Source: Prosapia bicincta
Lineage: Eukaryota; Arthropoda; Insecta; Hemiptera; Cercopidae
Assembly (NCBI GenBank): GCA_036971475.1
Contig: JBAIZL010000008.1
Coordinates: 8,986,263 to 9,050,262, forward strand
Length of the DNA: 64,000 nt
Direction: 5' to 3'
Below are positions 1 to 12,915 of this stretch, piece after piece. Position 1 is the stretch's first letter, and each line of letters begins with the position of its first letter. The notes below the pieces were generated by a model, which was not told where the DNA came from, searched no databases, and was given only the letters and a program-made list of their open reading frames with translations. Position numbers and translations under genes: made by a program.

Positions 1-2147
1 GGTATTGCATTTCCTATAAAGTGTTGTAGGTTTGCTACTAATATATCTGGATGTTTGGTAAAATTGTGTTTAACAATTCTATTTTTTATTAAATTTCTAT
101 ATTTTATGAATAATTTTCTTACCTAATTTTTAAATCACTAACGTGTTTTGACCCAAATTTTCATTTTCTTTTTGTTAAAATATTAAGAAGTACAGCCATA
201 TAAATACAAAGTAGTCGAATGGCAAATGTACTATAAAGAAAGAATATCAAAATTTCAGGAAGAAATATCATTTCATCTGCCCGATGAAGTCAATAATTTA
301 CGCACTTTTTTATCTGTACATCATTGGGTCATAAAAGTGACATCATTAGGTCATGTGTTATAAATATATATCTTCTTATCATCACAAACAGAAGAGAATA
401 TTGCAATAAATATGCCACAGATTAAATGGAGAGATAAAGTGTTCCTTTAAACGTGATATAAAAGGAGAATGTTTATAATTACGTACCAAGTGTTCAGCAC
501 CAAGGCGATGACGTATGCTGGTAGTGACACAAATTGAACCTGTCACCAGCTGTGAGATTATTTTCTTTTCTTATTTACTTCCGACGGATACTCTTTTGGG
601 AACTAACGTACGTGCGTGAGGTTTAACGGTGTCCCTCGTTCTGCTCTAGCATTTGACTACTAGCCTAACTAAAAACATTATACAATACATATCTCGTCTC
701 TTTCTTTGCAGAAGCAGAGCAACACTATTAAAGGTCATGTCTACATCAAACTATTATAGTATTATCATTTAGTTAATTAGAGCTGTTTACACCTTAAACA
801 CGGCACTGATGTTTTCTGGAGTGTTGGTTTTTGACCTCGCACTGCAACCCAGTCGAGCCTAGCTATCTCAAAGTCAGAGACACGGTTAAACCTCATTCAC
901 TGTAGCTATTTCGTAACATCAAATACACTTTCGTTCACTGGTAAATTCACTTCATTTATATTTGTACTTATATTTAGAATAGGACACTTAGGGCTTTCAC
1001 TTTATATCGCGATACGTTAGTGCCAACACTTCAAAACCTTACTAAAGAAATGTCTGATAAACCCAAGCAACCGATGTTTGCCCTCACTATTAAACGCGGG
1101 TAAATCTTTTGTTTTCATCATGTGCCTAACCTTTTTTTTAAACACTCCTACAAAAACTTATACTATCCGTTAACATTTAACTTTCTATTTTTGGTGTGGT
1201 CGCCACACCCATATTCTGTAGAGCAACTTGGGACAATAGCATCCTTAATTTGTATTAAGTTATTCGCGCGGATGAATCTGCTGTCTTGCTTTATAGTTAA
1301 AAATAAATTGTCGAAAACTTTATAAATAGTTCTTATTATTACGGTTTTTGCATGGGTAAATTTAAATATTTTCACCAGAAGAAGGAGGAAAAGGTTATAA
1401 TTACAGTGCTAACATTTTGATATATTCTAGTTTTCTTTATATACATTAGGCATATCTAGAGTCACTTAAGTATTGAAGCAACCTACATACATTCGTAGCA
1501 ATAAAATTCAAGAAACAAATAAATCTATTCCGATACAATTTTTAGACCTACAGAACTGGTGTACATTTTGAAGAAGTGAATTTTTGCTAATGCACCTGGG
1601 TTTACCAACACTTCCCACCCAAGCGATTATCCCACGTCTTGCTGCTTTCTATTCCCACATACTTCGTGCCAGCACTTCCTAATGAGGTTGTGTGATGACG
1701 GTGTTGAAGCTGACCCTTATTGGCTTCACGAAGCATGTAATTACGCTTTAATATAAAGCTCGCGCATGAGCAGATTATATGGCCCGTTGGAAAGCAGTTA
1801 GCATAATAACTTTATTCAAACCTTATCTTTATAATTAACATGGCTTATTAATGTATTCAGCGCATATATTAACCTTATTTTCTGTTTGGTGAGTAACATC
1901 TATTTATCGTTTTATTTTTAAATGTTTTTTAAAAAATGTATAGCAAAAACCAACAACAATTAACCTTGCACTTAAATATATATTAATTAATTGTAAATTA
2001 TGTAATATGAATAGTTTTCAAATGGAAAAGAAATTGCTTCTATGTTTGTAAAGCACAACGGAAACAAAATATATTAGGAATTTTTTATGGGAAGAAATAA
2101 GTTCAGAATCATGTTTTACCTAGTGTGTACACACACACATAAACGCC
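1..2147. other. AT-rich DNA, nothing recognised
   Basis: Stops are dense in all frames. The overlapping short ORFs near 1122-1375 on both strands have no family features. Confidence 0.6.
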
Positions 2148-2919
2148 ATAAAGTTTGTAGGTTAATTGTGTTCCAAACATTCTTCTTATAATACAGTATT
2201 TTTTCTCATACAATATTGGTTACCAATACATAACAGTATAACGTCTTGAGGTATATAAAACTATAAAGTTTGTAAGTTAGTTTTAATAAAATCATTCTTA
2301 TTATAAACAGTCTTTTTATAATACAATATTCATTTTCTATTTATATAACATAGAGTTTATAGGTTAATTTTGGTAAAAACATTCTTTTAAATTTCAAACC
2401 AATATATAACGTTTGTAGATTAATGTTTGGAATAAACACTCTTGTTACAAAACAATATTTCTTACCAATATATATCACTATGAAGTTTGTAGGTTAATTT
2501 TGGTAAAAAATTCTTATAATAGAATATCTCTTACTAATGTATAACACTATAAGTTTTGTAGGTTACTCTTTGCTATAACAGAATATAAAACAATATTGGT
2601 TATAATACAATATTTCATACCAATCTATAACAAATTTAAACTCTTAAACAATTTAACGTTTTTAGTTTTTTGGTAAAAACAATCTTATAATACAATAAAT
2701 GCCTCCTAACTATAAATTCAGGTACCTCTTCTTATTTTACAATACCTCTTATAACACTTTAAAGTTTGTAGGTTAATTTTAGTAAACACATTTTTATAAT
2801 TCAATATATCTTACCAATATATAACACTATAAAGTTCGTAGAAGAATATTTCTTACCAATATATAACATTATAGATTTTATAGGTTAATTTTGGTAAAAC
2901 CATCCTTAAAAAACAATAG

Positions 2920-2925
<6 letters not shown>
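2148..2925. repeat. degenerate tandem repeat, about 10 units of 60-115 bp
   Basis: Diverged copies of AAAGTTTGTAGGTTAATTTT, then TTATAATACAATATTTCTTA and CCAATATATAACACTATA, follow each other at irregular spacing. This looks like an old minisatellite. Confidence 0.8.

Positions 2926-2957
<32 letters not shown>
2921..2957. repeat. (AT)n microsatellite
   Basis: A run of about 35 bp of AT at the end of the degenerate repeat. Confidence 0.9.
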
Positions 2958-2959
<2 letters not shown>

Positions 2960-4225
2960 CTATAACATTTATGAGTAATTAGGATATATATTATGTTTAT
3001 AATACGATATGTTTATACGTAGAAATAAATACTGTCAAATTCATAGGTGATCCGAGAATAAAAATTATTTTTATAACACTATATTTCTTTTATAAATACA
3101 CCCTACGAAATTGTTCGAAATTACAATAATTTTGAAACAATGTAAAATAAAACAGGTATGAAAGTTTTGCATCGGTAACTAGCTCGTAACAGAGCGGTGT
3201 TACTTTACTTAGTAGCATAGTAAAGGTGTTATGAAGTTGTTGCTGCAGCAAGTTTCACTCGGAAACTTTCCTTTCGTCAGTCTTTCTCCTTCAATATTGA
3301 CGGCCATTATGGTTATTTTTATTTACATTCTTATGGTTGAGCCAAGCTAGTGGCAGTCTGTAGGTGTAAATAGGCCTATCAAGTAGGCTTAGGTGTGAAG
3401 CAATATGTAGGCTACTGCGCTTTGGGCATTCACTGTATTCCTGCGCGGTTTTAATGCTTTTTCATATAACGATTGTTTTTCCAGAGGCAATTTAAAGAAC
3501 AAGAAATGGTACATCTGTTATATTTTAACTTTTTTCTATTAAACAGTTTTCCTGTGTTTATAATATTTTATGATAAATTAATGTTGTTTCTGACATTCTA
3601 CTCACATTATTTTTTGATCACGTGGGGTAACTGTTTTCTCATTATCAGAATATTGATTACGTAACTCATTGATTCAGAAGATACGAATAATTAAAGCTGT
3701 CGAAAGTTTAGGAATATTAGTGTATTCTGGCAATGCGAGAACAGGAATCTCACGAAAGCGTGCACAATGCTATGTGAATTTCCTATGTTGTCGGGTTTCG
3801 GAATGACGCCATTTTCAAAACCTAAATAGTACTAGTAAGAGTACAATTTGGAGTAAAAATAGAGTCAGTACAAAGGAAAGTATTGTAATGTTAGGAAAGG
3901 CAGAAAAATGTACTCGAATTTATAGAAATATTCCTAACAAAAGTGAAGATGTGCATATCAAGAATAAATGTTATAATTTCATATAACAATTGATTAAACT
4001 AGAACAGGATTCTACAAGAGAGGATTATAGCTCATCACTGTATTGACAAATAGAAGGGCCTTTGTAGCCAATTGTCGCCAATTTGTAACTTTACTTACTC
4101 GTTTTACTCTTTATTAATTCATTGATTATTTTTACGACCTATAAACAGTTTTAATCAGGACTTAACTGTCCCTTTAAATGCCTGAAAACTGACATGGTCA
4201 TTACTTGAGATCACTAGAAATCAAT
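2958..4225. other. AT-rich DNA without recognised genes
   Basis: It holds one dispersed-repeat fragment (3880-3945, listed separately). A 63-codon ORF at 3473-3664 is rich in Phe and Leu and looks like chance. Confidence 0.55.
3880..3945 (+). repeat. dispersed repeat shared with 49172-49235
   Basis: ATGTTAGGAAAGGCAGAAAA is followed by a similar 40-bp AT-rich stretch here and at 49172-49235. Class unknown. Confidence 0.5.
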
Positions 4226-4383
4226 AAATTCAATTTCAAAACATTGGTTCTAAATATTTTAATTAAATTCGATTAAAAAACATCGGTTCTAAATATTTTC
4301 AATAAATTCTATTTAAAAACATCGGTTCTAAATATTTTAAATACATTCGATTTAAAAACATCGGTTGTAAATATTTTAATTAA
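4226..4383. repeat. 39-bp minisatellite, 4 copies
   Basis: AACATCGGTTCTAAATATTT recurs at 4246, 4285, 4324 and 4363 (GGTT positions), with a few substitutions between units. Confidence 0.9.
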
Positions 4384-4999
4384 AATAATAACAATAGGAC
4401 CACTAAAAAGTATCCAAGGATATTGGTTTTATGTATTCCAGTCGAACATAATTTTTAAATATAGAATGATAGCCTTTCAGTATATAACCAACAATTAAGT
4501 TCAATGTATAAATGACAAATTTTTAAAATAGTTATTAAAAATTATTGTAGAGAAATGTATTGGTTTTTGCTAATAATCTAATTAACCTAGAATTATCTAG
4601 TGGATATGTGACAGGTGTTCCAACTGAAAACTTAGCCTCCCTTCTCTTCCGCAGTCTCAGTCATATTCTAGTTTTGTTGAGACAATAACACAACATTCCA
4701 TTTCCCACTTGTGTGATCTGCATCAGTGTCAGATTGGACGGAGGGAATCGTTATTGAGATAGGTGTCAAAAAAAGCTATAAGTGTTCAATGTAGTAAAAA
4801 CTCACCATTTGTATTAGGTTTGTTCATTATGTTAGGTTTTGGTATGCTTGTAAAACTCATATTGGTCTAGTGGTTGAGATTGTCTTTGTGGATTTCAAGA
4901 ATTAATAAGTTGTATAAGTGTGGCTTGTATACGTTTGGCCAAACACGTCTTAGAAATATGCTATACTTATATAAATAACAACATAAAAATTATTCACAG
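4384..4999. other. AT-rich DNA, nothing recognised
   Basis: No ORF of note and no repeat seen. Confidence 0.55.
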
Positions 5000-5298
5000 A
5001 TGAAAGAAAATACCACACATAAATACATTAGAGCAATATAAAGTTTACAAGCAACATTAACGAAATCCAACATGATTAAGTATTCAATGAAGGAACTGAA
5101 GGAAAATACCACACATAAATACATTAGAGCAATATAAAGTTTACAGCAACATTAACGAAATCCAACATGATTAAGTATTCAATGAAGGAACTGAAGGAAA
5201 ATACCACACATAAATACATTAGAGCAATATAAAGTTTACAGCAACATTAACGAAATCCAACATGATTAAGTATTCAATGAAGGAACTGAAGGAAAATA
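5000..5298. repeat. 95-bp minisatellite, about 3.1 copies
   Basis: GAAAATACCACACATAAATA begins each unit near 5006, 5102 and 5197; the first unit has one extra base. Confidence 0.93.
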
Positions 5299-5319
5299 TG
5301 TAATATGAACAAAAAAAAT

Positions 5320-5720
5320 TTCAAGTCAATTCCTACTTGGGTAAACAAAGAAACATTTTATTTTAGTTACTTTTTATTAAATAATATAAATGAAGTATGC
5401 GTTTAATGATATGCGTATTATAATAAAATATACTATATTATTATTATAAATTATAAATATATAATAAAACGTAACCTATTTATTACAACAAATGTTCTAC
5501 TACACAACCTATAACATAAAATCAGCTGTTTTATGAAATATGTTTTCACTTATTTAGAGCCAAATACTTTGTTCCATTTGCGAAAAGTGTTTCTCCCATA
5601 TAAAACTCAAATTAATTCGTTTTAAATTTAATTATTGAATTAATATTAAAAAAATCTACATATTTGAGTTTGAATGGATGAATAAAAACTATTTTATTAA
5701 TGATTGAAAATTTTGCCAAG
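5320..5720 (-). repeat. dispersed repeat family A, minus-strand copy
   Basis: The reverse complement shows the family A blocks: AAGTCAATTCCTACTTGGG at the 3' end, AATCAGCTGTTTTATG, AAAAGTGTTTCTCCCATATA and GGATGAATAAAAACTATTTT. The middle holds extra AT-rich sequence. Confidence 0.8.
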
Positions 5721-6545
5721 ACATATATGAGAGTGAACCTAATATAATGAATTAAATAACAATTATAAAATTTCAAATTTAAATCTATGAAAACCAAGAG
5801 AGAATATTTTTTTTAATAATACATGATTTACACAAACATTTGTAATCACTGAAACTATTAGTCGTACTAATTGATTAAAGAAATTGTTGTAATTAATTTA
5901 GAGCTTATGATGATGGACAGTATTAAACCCTTATAAATGTAGTATTTTCTTGAGAAGCTTATTCTGTCAACAAGTCCGGTCGAGGCATGTAATAGCACAG
6001 TAGTTCATTCATAAGTCTCGGATAGTTCGATGAATGGAAATATCTAATCAGTGCGTCGTTACAGGCCAAACAGACATTTCCGGAGCAAATTGACTCCATT
6101 TATTTATTGGGAGTTAATCTTACCCCAGACAAGCCAAGGTTTTGGGAAGGTTACGTAATTAGTATACCTTCGGGAAATAAAACTAACATTTTGGTTTTAT
6201 GTAGTGAGGGTAACCATAGAACTATAAGATTTCCTTTGTATTACAAATCTGTTTAAAAACTATACCAGCCATGTCACACCGTTTCAACGTACATTTAATG
6301 TTTGTTAGACTTTCTCAAGTTTTTTATAGAATTAAGTTTAAATTTTGGGGTTAATTTTTAAAGATGCATATGCTAGTGTTATTTTAATTATCTTAGTGGT
6401 ATTTTATAAATGTTTTAGGGATTTTTTAAGGATTTTAAGGACTATAAATTGAGAAATAAAACGTAAGAGTTATAAGTAGACAAGGCATGATTAAGGATAT
6501 AACATCTCTGGACTGGGATCTACGTGGTATACTTCCGTGTAGAAT
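5721..6545. other. AT-rich DNA, nothing recognised
   Basis: No ORF, hairpin or repeat stands out between the family A copy and the 54-bp array. Confidence 0.55.
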
Positions 6546-6965
6546 AGAGATAGATTGAGTTTTAACAGCTGTTTATTCGCTACAGTGTTATAGCCACTTG
6601 GAGTTAGATTGAGTTTTAACAGCTGTTTATTCGCTACAGTGTTATAGCCACTTGGAGTTAGATTGAGTTTTAACAGCTGTTTATTCGCTACAGTGTTATA
6701 GCCACTTGGAGTTAGATTGAGTTTTAACAGCTGTTTATTCGCTACAGTGTTATAGCCACTTGGAGTTAGATTGAGTTTTAACAGCTGTTTATTCGCTACA
6801 GTGTTATAGCCACTTGGAGTTAGATTGAGTTTTAACAGCTGTTTATTCGCTACAGTGTTATAGCCACTTGGAGTTAGATTGAGTTTTAACAGCTGTTTAT
6901 TCGCTACAGTGTTATAGCCACTTGGAGTTAGATTGAGTTTTAACAGCTGTTTATTCGCTACAGTG
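6546..6965. repeat. 54-bp minisatellite, about 7.8 copies
   Basis: TTTTAACAGCTGTTTATTCG recurs every 54 bp, and units are virtually identical. Since 54 is divisible by three, a minus-strand ORF crosses it with an 18-residue repeat (NTVANKQLLKLNLTPSGY). The unit contains CAGCTG, also found in family A. Confidence 0.95.
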
Positions 6966-7686
6966 GTATAGTCACAATTAATTACATAATCTTTATAATA
7001 ATAGAGAGTTAGGTTTAACATCATTGTCAAATCAGTAGACATGTTTAATAAACAGTAGCGGTTATTTACATCCAGTCTGAAAAATTTCGCTTCAGATGTA
7101 ATTTCTCTTGGATAATATAACAAATTGAATACTAGCCTAAACCTTACACAAAATCCCCTGCTTCCAGGTTTTACTATTTCTTCATTTGTTATTAGGATAA
7201 TAAGTAGTATAATGTCTGAAAATATTATATTGTTGTCAATTTGTGATGTTTTTGCCGGTTTGACAAACGTAATTAAAAAAAAATAATAATCAGTCAAATG
7301 ACCTATTAAGCGTTATTGCACATGTTAATTTCACCTGCGTGAAACCAGCTGGTCGCCGCCTACAGACTTCCTACTCACCTAGCAGCACCTACTCGCTACT
7401 TTCTTCGCTCCTTATTTGACTTTTCAGTCGTCACACAATCCGTGCCCTATTTGGAGTTGATTATATCTGCGTTGCGCCGACCATTGTGATAATCCTGGCA
7501 TCGGGATTCCGGCGGTAAATCACTGACACGTCATTTGTCTAAGGATTTATCGTTTGGCAGCAGTAATTGGGGGAATCGCACGTTATCTCGTCGCGAAGCC
7601 ACACTTGCGTGGGCGCAAGTCCTTCCTCCCATTCATTCAAAGTTCCTTCGCTCTACGTACCTCATCATCAGTGAAGTTTTACTGTT
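6966..7686. other. AT-rich then GC-richer DNA, no clear gene
   Basis: 7330-7680 is less AT-rich than its surroundings and has a 65-codon ORF (7535-7732) that ends inside a foldback element. No domain is recognised. Confidence 0.5.
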
Positions 7687-7844
7687 GCCTTTATCACCAT
7701 GTTGTGCTATAAGACTAAGTGCTTACATTTAACCTTCAAATGGTGAAGTGTAAGAGGTTTGTTTTTTATTGCTCCTCACGTGACACATTTGAATGTTAAA
7801 TGTAAGGACTTAGTATTTTATAGCACAACAGACTTGATAACGGC
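7687..7844. mobile_element. foldback (MITE-like) element
   Basis: 7687-7744 (GTTGTGCTATAAGACTAAGT, GCTTACATTTAACCTTCAAA) is inverted at 7786-7844 (GAATGTTAAATGTAAGGACT, TATAGCACAACAGAC). The loop is about 40 bp. No coding potential. Confidence 0.82.
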
Positions 7845-8287
7845 CAAGAACTGGTTGCCGATTACTATTGCACTATTAAAATAAATATCATTAACGTGAT
7901 ATTCAAGTTTATCATTTTTATTTAAAAAATTAATTTATTTTAAACGGTAAAAGATATTTGTACATGGTCAAACTTCATAATTTCTAGTGAATAATTTGAC
8001 AGTAGTTCATTAAATAATTCATATTTTATCCCTTTCAATATATTGCTATAACAAATAAAAATGTAGACTTTTAAACTTAAAAGTCAAGTTTAGTGTTCTA
8101 ACTGTACCTTAATTTCTCTGTTACAGGTAAATGGACTTCATTTGCTTGTTCAGTTATTTGCTTCAATTTTATCTTAAGGTAAGCACTTGTCATCTTCAAT
8201 TTGGCTTTCGACTAAGCATTTAAAGAGTTTATCTGACTTCAATTTTCTCTATTACAAATAATTGTATTAATTATATTAATAGAAACA

Positions 8288-8690
8288 TTATATTGATCTC
8301 ATATCTTTCTCAATACAAAGCGAATTGCACCTTGTATGACAACCGGTAGATCTACTTCAGGTACGCTACCTGCACAGCTAACACCCTACTCTCCAGTGCC
8401 TGCCACCTCGATCTTATAACTTTCCCAGTACAAGGCGTATGGCACCGCTAGACCTACTTCAGGTGCGGCACCTGCACACCCAGTACCTGCCACCTTGATC
8501 TTATAACTTTCCCAGTACAAGGCGTATGGCACCGCTAGACCTACTTCATACACACATCTTGCACACCCAGTACCCATAACCTCCAGTACCTGCCACCTTG
8601 ATCTTATAACTTTCCCAGTACAAGGCGTATGACATCTTGTATGACATCGGTATATCTACGTCAGATACGACCCTGCACACGTATGGTACA
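8288..8690. repeat. about 90-bp imperfect minisatellite
   Basis: CTTATAACTTTCCCAGTACA and GGCACCGCTAGACCTACTTC recur with spacings of 87 and 103 bp, plus a diverged first and last unit. GC content is higher than in the surroundings. Confidence 0.85.
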
Positions 8691-10204
8691 TGTTTTCCGT
8701 TAACGTCCTTATATCTTCTGTCAGGAACATGTATGTCTCTGCCCTAACCTTGCATGTGTTTACAGCCCTTTCATACTCAGGCAAGTGATAACAGCTATAC
8801 TACCAGATCGCATTATTTATAACTACCACTTTATACGTAGTATTTTAAAATATCTCTCCAAAGGATATGCGATGGGTAGGATATGGTAGTGATCTCGTGG
8901 TTAGTGTCTCTTTTTAAGTACGTATTCTCTGTTGTTAATATTAAAGCTTATTACTAAAAGTGTGCAAGCGGGAGGGTGTGGAAACGATACGATTCTCTCC
9001 TTGTTCCTTGAATGGCAAAAGTTATACTTCGGTACGCAGCCACCTTCCTCATGATGCCTACCTGTTACTCTGAAATATTTCAGTAAATATCTGATACATA
9101 ATAGATGAGTAATTATAAGATATTTATGGTTGACATTAATGTACATGAACCATATCTGAGACAATGAAGAAATTTATGAGAATGGTTAAGTTTGAATTGA
9201 AAGTAGACAGAGGCAATTAATATAGTTTGCCCAATGTTGTGTAAGGACGCTTCGGAAAGTACTGTGCATATTAAGTGAGACCATAAATTTACACATGTAA
9301 GTAAATATATTTAACGAATAACTGTAATTCCAGCTTAAGGATTTAAGAAACCCTATCAATTACTGTTTAAATATTTTAATGGTCGGGAGTTTTTGTGTAT
9401 TCTGTGTTATATCACATTTTGATGTTTAACAGCAGTAAATTGTCAGGCCAAAATAACGCGGTATAACGCTAACAGCTGTTTTCATCTTCACTGAAAGGTT
9501 ATTTGGAGGTTATGTTAAAATAATTTTTAGAATTTCTATTCTTATGTGTTGGTGATACACATACTATTTCATGTAATAATTATTGCTTTTGTTACTTGTA
9601 GGTAATTTTTATGTTTAGTAATGATATTTAATAGTTTATACTTACTTTAAGCTAAAAATAGTTTTGTTGTTTTAAGAACAATTGGCGTATGTAAAATTAA
9701 TTGTAAAATATATAAGGTGTAATAATAAATTAGGTTTTTTAAAATTTTTTAACCTAATTTCAAATATTTGTTAAACTATTGAACAAAAATTATGCTAACA
9801 TTATAACTACAAGTGGTATGTTATTTCGTACAACCCTGATTGAACGTTATTTTTGAATATACTGTATGAAGTTAACACTTATTTCATGTAGGCCGTGCGA
9901 AGTTTTGGTACCAGAATCAGGGAAAAAGTCCCACTGCTGATTTAAAACACTACATTCTTACAAAGAATTTGATAGTTTGTTTATTAACGTACAGTTTTCA
10001 TTCAATAAAGAAATATGTTTTTATAATGCTATATTCGTATTCATACACCGTACAGAATCTTCTGCGTCGAACATAGAAATTCAAATACAATTAAATACAT
10101 TTCGTATCTAAAAGAGCCATGAAAATGCCTATTTATAAATTATTAAGTTATATAGTTTTGTTGTTTAAATTTGTTGGTCGGATAAATTCCTCAGAATTTT
10201 TAAA
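8691..10204. other. AT-rich DNA, no clear gene
   Basis: The string ACAGCTGTTTTCATCTTCAC (about 9472-9495) recurs at 48880-48900, a small shared repeat. Nothing else is recognised. Confidence 0.5.
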
Positions 10205-10590
10205 ATTCCAGAATTCAATAAAAATATTAGCAAAAAACCCCCAATACCACAAAAACACTAATATTACACGTTACTTAAGAATACGCCCTTATGTAGCCTA
10301 CATTTCTATCACCATTTCATCATCAGAGGATCTTATTAAAAAATTACAATCTAGAATATAATAATTTGCAAACTAGACTGACCTAGTCATTACATACTAG
10401 AAGGTCATTCTAGTTTATATATTATTGTATTCTAGATTGTAGTTTTGTAAATGGACTCTCTGATGATAATGTTATGGTCATCGAAATGTACACAAGGTTT
10501 CAATGTTAAGTAGCTTATAACAATAGTTATTTTTTTATATTGGGGTTTTTTGTCAATATGTTTATTGTAATATATTCTACCACCGGATTC
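10205..10590. mobile_element. diverged foldback element of the same superfamily
   Basis: The left arm carries ATAAAAATATTAGCAAAAAA and CCCCAATACCACAAAAAC, with GTTACTTAAGAATACGCCC further in; the right arm holds the diverged complements (TATTGGGGTTTTTTGTCAAT). The centre (10355-10440) is itself an inverted repeat built on TCTAGAATATAATAA. The arm order matches the 14.3-kb and 33.1-kb elements, but identity is lower. An 80-codon ORF across the left arm is incidental. Confidence 0.7.
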
Positions 10591-11601
10591 GTGATATTTT
10601 AAAATTTCAGAATAATTAAATAATATGTTTGGCTTTTAGTTACTTTCCTACCAGTATATTACACATTATTTGTTTGATTAGCTTTCGTAACCATTCATTG
10701 TTATGAATTATTATTATGAAGTGTTATTTATTGTTATGAAGTAAAATTGCCTACATAGCGCCGTATTTTGTTTGAGTCTGCAATGTATATCTACATGTTG
10801 AACCACTTTCACATCTATGTTTTGTTCTGTTCAACAATGATTTTAATATAATGAATATTTGCAGTAAATAGGTTTAAAATACCCACATATAGAAATAAAA
10901 CAAAATATTATGTGTGAGTTCAAGGGTTTACCATATGAAAACAAGTGGAAGTCGGTCATATGTTGTATATTTTGTTACAGTTAAGTCACCACAATTCAGT
11001 AAATATAGTATATTGTAATGTTATTATATCTCTCTATATGCCCTTCTTTGAATAGGATCTCGATTAAATGAACAATAGCCTATGAGCGTGTGCGCAAATT
11101 ACTACTAGTCCGTCCAAGGCTACTACTACAATATTGACGGAAATGAGGGCACGCACTGGACTAGAAACAGGAAATATCCTAATTTCAGTTGTATTCATCG
11201 TGACGTCACTTTTAGAATGATATAATAGTACATTTGGACTGGCCTGTGATTATCTTTTTCCAGTAAATTCCAAAGTTCCATTTCTCTGGATTCATCTGTA
11301 TCCGGTTCCGTTAGTTCCCCTCCGTTCACGCCCCTCCTCCCCGACGTCATCGCCATGATGTCATCTAGTCAAGCGGGAGGTGCTCTGTGTGGCGAATCGC
11401 CATGCTAATGTTTCTCACGATTATTCTCTTCAGTTGTGCTGGCTTTCTCAAGTATTTTTACTGTAAGGTCACTAAAACATTCTTCAAAGGATTATCTCTG
11501 AGAATGGCTCAGGTAAAATTTTGTTAAAAAAACAAAATTCGTTGTTTCGTTGTTTATCTGGTTGGCAATTACTGTATTATCCAATTTCCACATAATTGGC
11601 A
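10591..11601. other. AT-rich DNA with a GC-richer patch
   Basis: 11290-11410 is GC-richer and has GACGTCATC and GATGTCATC (CRE-like half sites). This is too little to call a promoter. Confidence 0.45.
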
Positions 11602-11642
11602 CACACACCCACACACGCACGCCCGCGCGCGCACACACACAC

Positions 11643-11681
<39 letters not shown>

Positions 11682-11702
11682 ACACCACACCACCACCACC
11701 AT
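11602..11702. repeat. (AC)n/(CG)/(ACC)n microsatellite
   Basis: AC runs broken by CGCACGCCCGCGCGC, ending in ACC repeats. The minus-strand Cys-Val ORFs are artefacts. Confidence 0.93.
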
Positions 11703-12564
11703 TTGGAAGAAAATACTTGTTTTTAAGTTATTTATATGTAGTGACGTAATGTTTGCATAACCACATCCGACACCTACGTCTCCCAAATATATAGGCGTGA
11801 AGGAACGCAATAAATATCATGCGACGGTAAACAACTTCCGGGGGCAGGGCAGTGTGGGGATATCGCGGATTATAAATCACAGCTGGTAACAGCTTGCCAA
11901 CCTAAGTGTAGTTGAACGATTACAGTTATCGATTCATAGACTTTGGGTGCGGTTTGACCCCCCCCCCCTCATTTCCACAAATACTTTTAGCCTTTTTCAT
12001 GACACTCTGGACTGTATCCAATTTACGTTTCAATCCCTTAAATTAGTTTAGATAATCCTATAATCACAATATAAACATTAAAAAGAATTGGATGTTCATT
12101 TAGTGTTTCGACACGAAGAGCCATAATTTATGTAAATTAGGTAGATTGCTTTGATTTGGCACAAAAGTTCAAATCTGCTATTTAATAGTATGTTACACGT
12201 CTACTGTAACCGCCCAAAACATATTTCTGCTGTCTTTTTCGTTTTTTTTTCAGGTCAAGTTATGAATCGAAAGTCCGAAACAAAATACGGTGACGTAATA
12301 TATTGAAATTCTTATCAAATTCATAAAACCAACTGCAAGTTACAAAGAACGAGCTTTGTTTTCTCCTTGATATAGGCCTACTCTTTAGAAAACAACTATC
12401 TCTACACACGTGACACCTACGGGACACCCACACTCTTGGGACTAGGATGTATGTCTCTAACTTGACCCTATTTTATGCCTAACCATTTTTAGAAATAACC
12501 ATTTTACCTTAGAAAAGAAAAAAATAAAACTAATCTAATTGTAAAACAAATATAAAGAAAAAGA
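11703..12564. other. mixed DNA, nothing recognised
   Basis: There is a C run at about 11960 and a T-rich tract before CAGGTC near 12255. No ORF. Confidence 0.5.
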
Positions 12565-12915
12565 AATAAACAAAAAAAAATGTTATTCTAGTTTCGATTT
12601 ATTAAATAATTACAATTCATATAAATAAAGTAACATTAACTATCCTTTAAAACAGCTGTTCTACCACATAACCTATAATATAGAATTTGCTTTTTTATGA
12701 AATCGTATGTTATTACTTATTTTAAGCCAAGTAAGAGGAATATTGCAGACCTTACCCTTGTTTTGAAAAGTTTTTCTCCCATATAATTCTAAAATTATTT
12801 CATTAAACTTAATTAATGAATTAATATCTGAAAAAACTGTATTAACATCAAGTTACAAAAAAAATTATTTGAAATTTACTGGATGAATAAACAGTATTTT
12901 ATTAAGGAGGAATTG
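12565..12915 (-). repeat. dispersed repeat family A, minus-strand copy
   Basis: It has TTATTAAATAATTACAATTC, AAAACAGCTGTTCTACCA, GTTTTTCTCCCATATAATTC and TGGATGAATAAACAGTATTT, the complements of the reference blocks in the same order. Confidence 0.8.

Noticed and set aside
10119..10361. 80-codon ORF as a small gene
   Set aside because: It lies across the left arm of a foldback element and has no family features.
11290..11410. CRE-like half sites in a GC-richer patch as a promoter
   Set aside because: Two short TCATC-type motifs without a TATA or initiator context or a downstream gene are not enough.
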